From positions 1 through 64,000 of the forward strand of contig NZ_SBJH01000110.1 of the NCBI RefSeq assembly GCF_004368405.1: DNA of 64,000 bases, given 5' to 3'. The translations under genes were made by a program, and so were the position numbers. Below are positions 52,047 through 59,495 of this stretch, piece by piece; position 1 is the stretch's first letter, and each line of letters opens with the position of its first letter. Below the pieces are notes generated by a model, which was given only the letters and a program-made list of their open reading frames with translations, ran no database searches and was not told the origin of the DNA. The stretch comes from Olivibacter sp. XZL3. GTDB taxonomy: Bacteria > Bacteroidota > Bacteroidia > Sphingobacteriales > Sphingobacteriaceae.

Positions 52047-54190
52047 GGGTTACTGATTAAATTTAAATAGCTATTATATATATTTTCTCGTTGTGTTACC
52101 TTTTTCATGGCAGGCTGATACGGCATCAAGGGAAGAAGTTCCTGTATGGCAGTGGCCAAAACCCGTATATCGCCAAGGGCATACACCCCCTCCTTTTCAT
52201 CGATCTCGCGTAGCACTTTCAGTGCACTGAGGTATTTTCCCGGTGCCCTGCTGGCGCCATCGATCAGTTCACCTTGAACAGCATGAAGCAAAGCAAGCCC
52301 TTCCCTATCCAATACACCAGCCTCTCGCCGGTTACTGAGATAAGCCAAGGCTTTTCTCAAGCGCTGTTGCACCAAAGTGCTTTCGTCCTTAGGCGGCAGC
52401 CCTTTATTAACCATCGGTTCAACAATATCCACCAAATCGCCCGTTAATCTTTTCTCCGGTTTCAAAGCGGTTGGCTTGGAGGGAGCCTTTGCGACGTAGG
52501 TGCGCGATTGCTGTTGCAGATCCTTTAACAGACGCAGCGCCTTATAAGCATAAGGCAAGGCCTCTTGCGGCTCATAGGTGCGCAATTTAAGTTCGGCATT
52601 CCACATTTCAGTCAAGGTAGCCTTCAATTGCGTCTTTTGGCCGGGCGTAAAAAAGGTCGCATCCTCTGCACGGTCGTGATGATGCGTAAACTGGTCCTTC
52701 AAGGTTTCAATATCCTCCGGCACAGCCTGTTGGCCATGCGCTTCCTCATGTCCTTCTCCCTCCGCACCATGGTCATGTTCGTGCTCATGCTCACCCCCGC
52801 CGCCTTCTTCCGCTTCCTCCCCTAAAAATTGTCCATAGCGCAAACGCAGCAACTTCTGGTCGATTCCGATGTTATTGCTCCGCTGCTGCGCGACGACTTT
52901 ACTAAGCTTTGGAGCTTCGGCCAAGAGCTTCTCAATATCGATGATAATCTGCCTTTGGCTTCTGAAATATTCCGGCTGCACATCCGACGCCGAGACCATA
53001 CCCGATAAACTCATCAGTTCCGTAGTATCCTGCCAAGTCACGACATACATATCCGATCGGCTTTCCTGATCAGCCAGGTCTTTTGCCCGGATGTAAAAGT
53101 AAAGTTCATCGCCCGGTTTCATTCCCAAGGCTTGCAGTCCAATCGTCTGTTTGGCGCGCAACTGCTTTCCACCCGCGCCCTTCAGTGCAATCTCCCTGGA
53201 GCTAAAACGAACACTTTCACCTTTACCGCTGGATGTGGTGGCCACCAATGCTGCATCTTTAATGCCATAATCGTCTGTTAACAAGGCCTCCAATCCCACC
53301 TTAGCCGGATAGCCCGGTTCAATGGTTGTATGTGCGTTCGGCTGCGTCACCTGTATACTCACCGGCCGGTCGGGTATCACGTCAATGGGATAGAGTGCAG
53401 AAGCCTTCCCTTCGTACTGTATCTGGTAAAAGCCGCTTGCTTCCATCTTAAAGGAAGTCTCCCAATGCAGGCTATCCTTTTGATGAAGCAACACCTCCTT
53501 CTTCGCATTAAACAATAACTTAACGGTTTTCATCCGTTTATTTGCCCGCAAGCGCAACGTCACTACAGATCCTTTCAGAGCCGAAACGCCAAAATCATGT
53601 TGCCTTTGTTCCGGCAGTCCCGTATAAAGGGGAAAGCGAATTTGCAGCGAAGCATCGGTAAAAGCCGCCGGCGCCGGCATTGCCCGCCTTTTTGGCACGG
53701 CCAATTCCCGCTCGGCAGCAACTTGCTGCGTTTTCTGCTGAAAAGAGCTACCCAGGGCATACAGGCCAATTGCCACTAAAGCGATCAGCAAGGGAACCTT
53801 CAGCATTTTATAATCATCCTCCGGCCGCTGCGACAGCGCAGGGATGCGCTCCTCCAGGCGCTGCAACTGGAGACGCTGCAAGAGTCCCAAAGAGGAGCCT
53901 GGCTTCAAGAAAAGGGAGGCGCTGTATTCCAGCTCCGGAAACTTGGCGTCCAGATAAAAAGCTACCTCCAATAATGTTGCTTTCCACAGGCGCGAAAAGA
54001 AGAGGCAGCGCCCAAGCGCCAGCAAAAACATAAGTGACACCGTCCACCAAGGCAATGGATAGACAAAACCAATAACACTGGCTAACAACAAAGCAGCACC
54101 TAAAGCGTAGAGCGCTTGCGCCAGCAGCAGATAGATCCGCCGCCGCCCTCGATAGTGTTCAAGCCACTGTTTACCCAGCGTGTATTCCAT
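52043..54190 (-). CDS. DUF4175-type membrane protein with His/Glu-rich loop
   Basis: 715 residues. Two N-terminal helices (about residues 20-37 and 42-59) and a third near 125-145, then a large extracytoplasmic beta domain with FPLYTGLPEQRQHDFGVSALKGSVVTL and DDYGIKDAALVATTSSGKGESV, the family pattern of DUF4175. A His/Glu run of about 28 residues lies near 459-487, followed by a helical, Gln/Lys-rich region. The start is well set by an AAGGAGG Shine-Dalgarno. It overlaps both flanking genes (4 nt and 20 nt). The His-rich loop suggests metal binding; the role is unknown. Confidence 0.75.
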   Translation of the reverse strand: MEYTLGKQWLEHYRGRRRIYLLLAQALYALGAALLLASVIGFVYPLPWWTVSLMFLLALGRCLFFSRLWKATLLEVAFYLDAKFPELEYSASLFLKPGSSLGLLQRLQLQRLEERIPALSQRPEDDYKMLKVPLLIALVAIGLYALGSSFQQKTQQVAAERELAVPKRRAMPAPAAFTDASLQIRFPLYTGLPEQRQHDFGVSALKGSVVTLRLRANKRMKTVKLLFNAKKEVLLHQKDSLHWETSFKMEASGFYQIQYEGKASALYPIDVIPDRPVSIQVTQPNAHTTIEPGYPAKVGLEALLTDDYGIKDAALVATTSSGKGESVRFSSREIALKGAGGKQLRAKQTIGLQALGMKPGDELYFYIRAKDLADQESRSDMYVVTWQDTTELMSLSGMVSASDVQPEYFRSQRQIIIDIEKLLAEAPKLSKVVAQQRSNNIGIDQKLLRLRYGQFLGEEAEEGGGGEHEHEHDHGAEGEGHEEAHGQQAVPEDIETLKDQFTHHHDRAEDATFFTPGQKTQLKATLTEMWNAELKLRTYEPQEALPYAYKALRLLKDLQQQSRTYVAKAPSKPTALKPEKRLTGDLVDIVEPMVNKGLPPKDESTLVQQRLRKALAYLSNRREAGVLDREGLALLHAVQGELIDGASRAPGKYLSALKVLREIDEKEGVYALGDIRVLATAIQELLPLMPYQPAMKKVTQRENIYNSYLNLISNP

Positions 54191-55679
54191 CTTCTACCTC
54201 CTTTCTTTTTTTACGATACGTTCGGATGCGCTCGCATCCGAATAAAAACAAAGCTATCCAGACCAAGGCTCCGCGGAGTGACACCCAGCTAGGAGGCGGA
54301 TTCCGCTTAGCAGTAGCCGTCGGCAGATTAATATGTCCCTGATAAGCCCCCAAATCGTACCGACTTATCCTCTTATCTTCGGGAACACCAGCCAGCACAC
54401 TTTCGGGAAATAACAGCGGGATGAGGTAGTCCACCAGATCCTTCGACCAAACCAAGCTGGTCCATTGCGGATCAAGGCGACCGTAAAAAGTCAGCATCAA
54501 TTGGCCTTTCCGTTCCGTGGCGGTAAGCACGGGGCGATCATATACATCGCTCCAAAGTGCCTTCGCTGTATCAGCATGCGGGATAAATTTGTATAAGTCA
54601 GGAAAATCACTGTTCCCGCTGCGATTTGCGTAAAGCAGTTTATTGCCAAGCCGCGGCTCTTGCTCTTCCGCTCCCCTCGCATAACGAAACACTGTTTTGG
54701 CCTCTTCATATTCTGCCGAGGAGTCGGCCTCCGTTCTTAAATCAAAAAGAAAATCGCACGCTTCTCCTGATGCGTAGGCTGATAGTGTAATCGGCATAAA
54801 CGTATAAGCCTCGAAGGAGGCCACCAACGCTTCAATATAACGGCGGTCGGATCTATCGGCCTCCGTCAGGAGCTGTATCCGCATGGGTTCTTGCGCCACA
54901 GCGATCCACTCGTTCTGTATAGCCGACTTTACTTGCGGCGTTCCGTTCGTTACCTGCAGGTCGATTCCCTGGTGACGGCCATCCTCCTGAAGCGCCTGCA
55001 ATTCAAAGGAAGTCCCAACAACAGACGAACGGCCCAGCAGCAGCATAATCGTGTCGTTGACCCCCTGCCAAGCCCTCTGCACCCAGATACGTTCCGCAGT
55101 GTCCGGGCGCCCAAAACTTTGCCAAGTGAGGCCTACACTTACCGCAGGTAGCGGCGACTGTAAATCCTTTGCCCTAGCTGCTGTAAACAGCGATACCGCA
55201 TGGCCTCGCGGCAGGCGATCGTCCAACTTTTGGATCAGCGCAAATTCATCGTGCACCCCTTTTACCGTATCCTTATCAATCTCTTCAAGGGATCGGAAAC
55301 CGTCTTCAAAGGCCCTTAATTCGTATCCCAATTCCCGCAAAGAATCCACCTGCTTCCGCTGCCTTTCGTCCAGTCCTTGTTGGTATCCCTTTCCTAAAAG
55401 CACCCAACCTTTTCCGCCGCTCCATTGCTCATCGCGACTAACTCTCGGATCGCTCAATAGCAAGCTCAGACACAAAAGCAAGGCGCAACGCAATAGAAAG
55501 AGAGGCCAGTCCTTAATATACCACTTCTTAACCTGTTGCTTTTTCCCTTCCTGTAAATATTTCACGCTTCCCACCACCAAGACCTTATGCAGCTTCCTAT
55601 TCCAAAGATGAATCAGTATGGGCAATAGGATACCGAAAGCTGTGAGAAGCGCCAAAGGATATGTAAACTCCATAAGCAT
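54171..55679 (-). CDS. BatA-type N-terminal aerotolerance-like protein
   Basis: 502 residues. N-terminal BatA domain: FTYPLALLTAFGILLPILIHLWNRKLHKVLVVGSVKYLQEGKK (residues about 5-47) with a helix, a second helix (LFLLRCALLLCLSLLLSDPR) and then an ectodomain ending in a C-terminal helix (LRGALVWIALFLFGCERI). The ectodomain contains EALVASFEAYTFMPITLSAYASG and a FDLRTEADSS segment but no MIDAS. It sits between DUF58 and DUF4175 genes and overlaps the latter by 20 nt. BatA-like proteins usually form membrane complexes with the VWA proteins next to them. Confidence 0.8.
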   Translation of the reverse strand: MLMEFTYPLALLTAFGILLPILIHLWNRKLHKVLVVGSVKYLQEGKKQQVKKWYIKDWPLFLLRCALLLCLSLLLSDPRVSRDEQWSGGKGWVLLGKGYQQGLDERQRKQVDSLRELGYELRAFEDGFRSLEEIDKDTVKGVHDEFALIQKLDDRLPRGHAVSLFTAARAKDLQSPLPAVSVGLTWQSFGRPDTAERIWVQRAWQGVNDTIMLLLGRSSVVGTSFELQALQEDGRHQGIDLQVTNGTPQVKSAIQNEWIAVAQEPMRIQLLTEADRSDRRYIEALVASFEAYTFMPITLSAYASGEACDFLFDLRTEADSSAEYEEAKTVFRYARGAEEQEPRLGNKLLYANRSGNSDFPDLYKFIPHADTAKALWSDVYDRPVLTATERKGQLMLTFYGRLDPQWTSLVWSKDLVDYLIPLLFPESVLAGVPEDKRISRYDLGAYQGHINLPTATAKRNPPPSWVSLRGALVWIALFLFGCERIRTYRKKRKEVEDGIHAG

Positions 55680-55682
55680 TGC

Positions 55683-56567
55683 TTATCGCCTTGTTAGACT
55701 ATTTCTATAAATTAAAAATTCGCGCAGTGCTTTCTCGGGCGGATCGTTGGCATTAACCATACAGTAATGTACCTTGTTTTCCAGCAACGTTTGCCGACTT
55801 CGACTCAGGTAGGATTCCACCAATTGCTTATGCTTCTCAGGAGAAATCGAACCCAGAACCACAATTTCACCGGTCTCAGCGTCTTCTAACGCGTCATAGC
55901 TTTTAAAGCTGCCGTCCAACTCATTCGCAGCCATCAGGTGCAGCATAACCACCTCGTGCCCAAGGGCAACAAAGAGTTTGATTAAGCGCATAATCTCGTC
56001 ATCATGCTCATAAAAATCAGTAATAAAAACCATGAGCTCTTTCTGTTTTGCCCCTAGCAACCATTTAAAACCCTCGCGGTTTTCAAAGCGCCCATTTGCC
56101 TGCAGGGCAGACAGCGACTGATAAATGATCTGCAATTGCTGCGCATGTTGTTGTGGCATGATCCGCTTTATCTCGGTTTCATTAAAAAAGGACAGTCCAA
56201 TTTTATCTCCCTGCCGATAAGCCAACAGCGCCAAGCAAGCAGCAAGATACCGTGCATAATCAATCTTTTGGTAGCTGCCACAATCATGCTTCATGGAAGC
56301 ACTGGCGTCGAGCATCAGGTGTACGGCGATATTCTGTTCCGGTTCAGACTGCTTGATATAGTGCCGGCCTGTCCGGGCCAGTACCTTCCAGTCCAAATTA
56401 CGCAAGTCGTCTCCAGACATGTACTGACGGTACTGACTAAACTCCGTTCCCTCTCCCTTCACCCGACTCCGGTTCAATCCCGCCATGAAATTATCCAAGG
56501 TCATCTTTGCCGCTAAAGAGAGATCCTTTATGGCCACCATGGTTTTTGGTTCTGGAATATACTTCAT
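55683..56567 (-). CDS. DUF58 domain protein with VWA-like fold
   Basis: 294 residues. DUF58 hallmarks: GEGTEFSQYRQYMSGDDLRNLDWKVLARTGRHYIKQSE at residues about 38-75, then a VWA-like MIDAS DASASM near residue 87 and ITDFYEHDDE near 185. It is cytoplasmic, and partners with a MoxR AAA ATPase. Start ATG56567 is used; the upstream frame from 56606 would overlap the MoxR gene by 29 nt and is not family-like. Its place between MoxR and BatA-like genes is the classical arrangement. Confidence 0.88.
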   Translation of the reverse strand: MKYIPEPKTMVAIKDLSLAAKMTLDNFMAGLNRSRVKGEGTEFSQYRQYMSGDDLRNLDWKVLARTGRHYIKQSEPEQNIAVHLMLDASASMKHDCGSYQKIDYARYLAACLALLAYRQGDKIGLSFFNETEIKRIMPQQHAQQLQIIYQSLSALQANGRFENREGFKWLLGAKQKELMVFITDFYEHDDEIMRLIKLFVALGHEVVMLHLMAANELDGSFKSYDALEDAETGEIVVLGSISPEKHKQLVESYLSRSRQTLLENKVHYCMVNANDPPEKALREFLIYRNSLTRR

Positions 56568-56577
56568 AACAGCGCTA

Positions 56578-57573
56578 TTAGGATAATGCCGACTTGGCCA
56601 CTGCACCTAGTAACTGTTCGGTTAAGTAATCGCTGCTTTTATTTTCTGAAGCTGCGCGAAAATTCATTAGCACGCGATGACGCAACACCGGGTAAGCCAT
56701 CGCATCGATATCAGCCGGACTTACTGCATAGCGCCCATGGAATAAGGCGCGGGCCTTAGCCGTCAGAATCAATGCCTGCCCTGCCCGTGGCCCCGCACCC
56801 CACTCGACCCACTCCTTTACAAATGGGACGGTTGTAGTTGCAGGGCGCGTTGCCCGAATGATCTCACTTACATAGCCAATCAGCTGATCGCTTATACTTA
56901 CCTCCCGCACCAACTGCTGCAGTAATTTGATTTCCTCTTTACCGATAATTGCCCGTATTTCGGCCTTTTTCGTACCGGTTGTATTGCTCAATATCCTCAC
57001 CTCCTCTTCGGCCGAGGGATAACCAATTTTAACATATAATAAAAAGCGGTCAAGCTGCGCTTCCGGCAAAGGATAGGTACCTGCTTGTTCAATAGGGTTT
57101 TGCGTAGCCAAAATAAAGAAAGGCTTGTCCAGCGGATAGGTTTTGCCTGCGTTGGTGACTTCAAACTCCTGCATCGCTTCGAGCATGGCCGACTGGGTTT
57201 TAGGTGGTGTTCTATTGATTTCGTCAGCTAACACGATATTGGCAAAAAGCGGCCCGGGAACAAACTTAAAAAAATGCTTTCCCGTTTCCCGCTCTTCTTC
57301 CAATATTTCAGTGCCCACAATGTCTGCGGGCATCAGGTCGGGCGTAAACTGTATCCGCCGAAAAGAGAGATCCATCGCCTGTGCCATTGTTCGGACCAAT
57401 AGCGTCTTGGCCAAACCTGGCACACCCTCCAAAAGGCAGTGGCCGCCCGCCAGCATACCAATTATAATTTCTTCAATAATTTCATCCTGTCCGACAATAA
57501 CCTTTTGGATTTCGTCTTTCAATAAAGGAAGTCTCGCTACGGCGTCTTTGATGGCTGATTCTGATACGTTCAA
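56578..57573 (-). CDS. MoxR-family AAA+ ATPase
   Basis: 331 residues. Walker A EGVPGLAKT (residues 49-57), FTPDLMPADIVG, Walker B VLADEINRTPPKTQSALLEAM (about 113-133), sensor region ILATQNPIEQAGTYPLPEAQLDRFLL, and a C-terminal lid with VLRHRVLMNF. MoxR ATPases act as chaperones that insert metal or help assemble VWA-bearing complexes. It is the first gene of the leftward array. Divergent DUF4159 starts 160 bp away, so both may share a regulatory region. Confidence 0.93.
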   Translation of the reverse strand: MNVSESAIKDAVARLPLLKDEIQKVIVGQDEIIEEIIIGMLAGGHCLLEGVPGLAKTLLVRTMAQAMDLSFRRIQFTPDLMPADIVGTEILEEERETGKHFFKFVPGPLFANIVLADEINRTPPKTQSAMLEAMQEFEVTNAGKTYPLDKPFFILATQNPIEQAGTYPLPEAQLDRFLLYVKIGYPSAEEEVRILSNTTGTKKAEIRAIIGKEEIKLLQQLVREVSISDQLIGYVSEIIRATRPATTTVPFVKEWVEWGAGPRAGQALILTAKARALFHGRYAVSPADIDAMAYPVLRHRVLMNFRAASENKSSDYLTEQLLGAVAKSALS

Positions 57574-57733
57574 GGCTCAAAAATTTAAGTATGAGCTAAA
57601 ATTATCGAAAAGAAGCTTTAATCCCACAACATATTCTCAAAAAAATCGATTTTTTGTCAATTTTATCAAAAAAATTACAGTTAAACGTTAAAAAAATATC
57701 GACTTTTAATCAGTTTTACCAAAAAACATATAA

Positions 57734-58357
57734 ATGCTGCAATCTAAGTTCACCTTTGTTCGCCTCAAATACCAATCCGGAGACTGGGACACCGATCAGA
57801 GAATGCCTGCCAATATCCTCAACTCCTTGTTGGAATATACCACCATTCCCATTGATCTGGAAGAAAAGGTGATCGATCTGAGCAGCGATGAGCTCTTCCG
57901 TTATCCCTTTTGCTATCTGAGCGGTCATAAACTGGTGCAATTCAATCAGGCTGAAGGCCGTAATTTCAAACGCTATGTTGAACAGGGCGGATTCGTATTC
58001 GTAGACGATTGCAATCACGACATCGACGGTCTTTTTGCGCAATCCTTCGAAAAACAGATGGAAAGCCTATTCGGACCGGGGTCGCTCAAAAAAATCCCCA
58101 ATGATCATCCTTTATATTCCTGTTTTTTCCAATTTAAGGACGGCCCGCCCAACACGAGTTTTGAGTTAAATGGTTGGGGTGATGATCTGATACACGATTA
58201 CCTGAAAGCCATTTCCATTGACGATCGAATGGGCGTGCTATACAGCAATAAAGATTACGGATGCGAGTGGGATTACGACTTCCGAAACAAACGATTCTTG
58301 GCAAAGGACAATACCCAGTTCGCCATGAATATTATTACCTACGCCCTGGGCATTTAG
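57734..58357 (+). CDS. DUF4159 domain protein
   Basis: 207 residues without a signal peptide. DUF4159 features: FTFVRLKYQSGDWDTDQRMPANILNSLLEYT at the N-terminus, YPFCYLSGHKLVQF, RYVEQGGFVFVDDCNHDIDG, with the GATase-like fold of the family, and NGWGDDLIHDY near the end. It is divergent from MoxR and forms the same locus. Family members are often linked to MoxR, BatA and Tld genes. Function unknown. Confidence 0.85.
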   Translation: MLQSKFTFVRLKYQSGDWDTDQRMPANILNSLLEYTTIPIDLEEKVIDLSSDELFRYPFCYLSGHKLVQFNQAEGRNFKRYVEQGGFVFVDDCNHDIDGLFAQSFEKQMESLFGPGSLKKIPNDHPLYSCFFQFKDGPPNTSFELNGWGDDLIHDYLKAISIDDRMGVLYSNKDYGCEWDYDFRNKRFLAKDNTQFAMNIITYALGI

Positions 58358-58373
58358 GGAATCGAGTAAGTAA

Positions 58374-58586
58374 GGGAAGATCATAGCCGCGCACTGCGAA
58401 TATATTGCGCACAAAAAGTGCTTCTTTCGCAACCAAAAGCTACAGGCTAGTGTTACTACCTATATACGCAAATTAAACCCAGATTACGCGTTAGGAATTA
58501 AAACGAAAGGGAATGATCCAAACAGGCATGAAATAGAGAACGAGACATACCGGGGTATGGCGAATGAGCTATTGAAATGGATATAA
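58374..58586 (+). other. Open frame without start codon (possible gene remnant)
   Basis: A 70-codon frame between two stops with no ATG, GTG or TTG until MANELLKWI near its end. It translates to a protein-like, charged sequence (NPDYALGIKTKG ... HEIENETYRGMA). It lies between DUF4159 and the O-acetyltransferase gene. May be the 3' end of a lost gene; chance is also possible. Confidence 0.3.
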
Positions 58587-58654
58587 AGGAGCATTTCATT
58601 GCAGTTCATCAGCTAATGCGTGTTCTGGGTTAAACACCAAAACAAACCGTTTTT

Positions 58655-59230
58655 ATGCAAACAGAAAAACAAAAAATGCTTAATGGCGACCTCTACAACG
58701 CGCTTGATGAGGAGCTGGTGGCCGCACGGACCCGCAGCCGTTTATTGCTACTGGAACTGAACAACAGCCGGGAAGATGAACCCGAAAAAAGACAGGAAAT
58801 ATTAAGCAAGCTGATACCAAACGCCGGAGCGAACCTGTGGTTACAGCCGCCCTTCTACTGCGATTACGGTGAAAATATGATTGTGGGAGAAAATGTGTTT
58901 TTCAATTTCAATTGTGTCGTACTGGATGTAACCTACGTTCGCATAGGCAACAGAACCCTTTTCGGACCAAATGTTCAGCTGTACACAGCTACACATCCCA
59001 CAGATTATGCAGTACGCGCTTCCGGATTAGAGTCGGCCAAGCCGATTTCAATTGGCGACGATGTTTGGATCGGCGGAAGTGCCGTCATTTGCCCCGGCGT
59101 AAGCATTGGCGACCGGACCATTATCGGCGCCGGCAGTGTCGTAACCAGAGATATTCCTTCCGATGTTTTTGCTGCCGGGAACCCTTGTCGCGTAATTCGG
59201 TCACTCAAAGAAGAAAAGACTTCGCAATAG
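58655..59230 (+). CDS. Maltose/galactoside O-acetyltransferase-like protein
   Basis: 191 residues of the LacA/Maa/NodL family. The N-terminal segment MLNGDLYNALDEELVAARTRS is the usual helical cap. The left-handed beta-helix follows: NMIVGENVFFNFNCVVLDVTYVRIGNRTLFGPNVQLYTATHPTDY with the catalytic His in TATHP, SIGDDVWIGGSAVICPGVSIGDRTIIGAGSVVTRDIP and FAAGNPCRVIR. Acetylates sugars with acetyl-CoA in the cytoplasm. Monocistronic; the small-RNA unit lies after it on the other strand. Confidence 0.92.
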   Translation: MQTEKQKMLNGDLYNALDEELVAARTRSRLLLLELNNSREDEPEKRQEILSKLIPNAGANLWLQPPFYCDYGENMIVGENVFFNFNCVVLDVTYVRIGNRTLFGPNVQLYTATHPTDYAVRASGLESAKPISIGDDVWIGGSAVICPGVSIGDRTIIGAGSVVTRDIPSDVFAAGNPCRVIRSLKEEKTSQ

Positions 59231-59296
59231 TGGTCGGTCAGTACTTTGGAGGATCAAAAGAAAAAACCCTCGGTCGCAAGTGAGTATACCGGAATA

Positions 59297-59362
59297 AGCA
59301 AAAAAAGGCTTCAACCGGGGAGATTGAAGCCTTTAACTAACCAATTATAAACCTAAATTATG
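59297..59362 (-). ncRNA. Candidate intergenic small RNA
   Basis: A self-contained transcription unit in the gap between convergent genes. On the minus strand a promoter (59369-59400) would start a transcript near 59362. It would contain an AU-rich single-stranded 5' part with TTTAGGTTTATAATTGG, and end in a hairpin (AAAGGCTTCAA with TTGAAGCCTTT, 59304-59334) followed by TTTTTTT. Length about 65 nt. No open frame of meaningful size. The sequence is of a type that I recall seeing in intergenic DNA of related bacteria, but this cannot be checked here. Confidence 0.55.
59304..59334 (-). terminator. Intrinsic terminator (minus strand)
   Basis: An 11-bp perfect stem with a 9-nt loop; on the minus strand it is followed by seven T. 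It ends the small-RNA unit. Confidence 0.7.
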
Positions 59363-59368
59363 ATGACA

Positions 59369-59400
59369 CAAAGATAGTGTACAAGACACACTTTGCCAAA
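59369..59400 (-). promoter_or_regulatory. Promoter of the candidate small RNA
   Basis: Minus-strand TTTG (59397-59400), 20-bp spacer, perfect -7 TATCTTTG (59369-59376). It lies about 100 bp past the P-type ATPase stop and drives no annotated gene. Confidence 0.65.
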
Positions 59401-59495
59401 CACTTTTTACCGATTAGACATTCGAATGACAATCCCTGTTTCACAATCGCCCCTAAGTGCGGGAGCTCCCGCATACACAGTATAAAAGGAATAAA

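Noticed and set aside
52565-52825. Plus-strand open frame opposite the DUF4175 His-rich region
   Set aside because: Artefact of the GC-rich His/Glu codons on the opposite strand.
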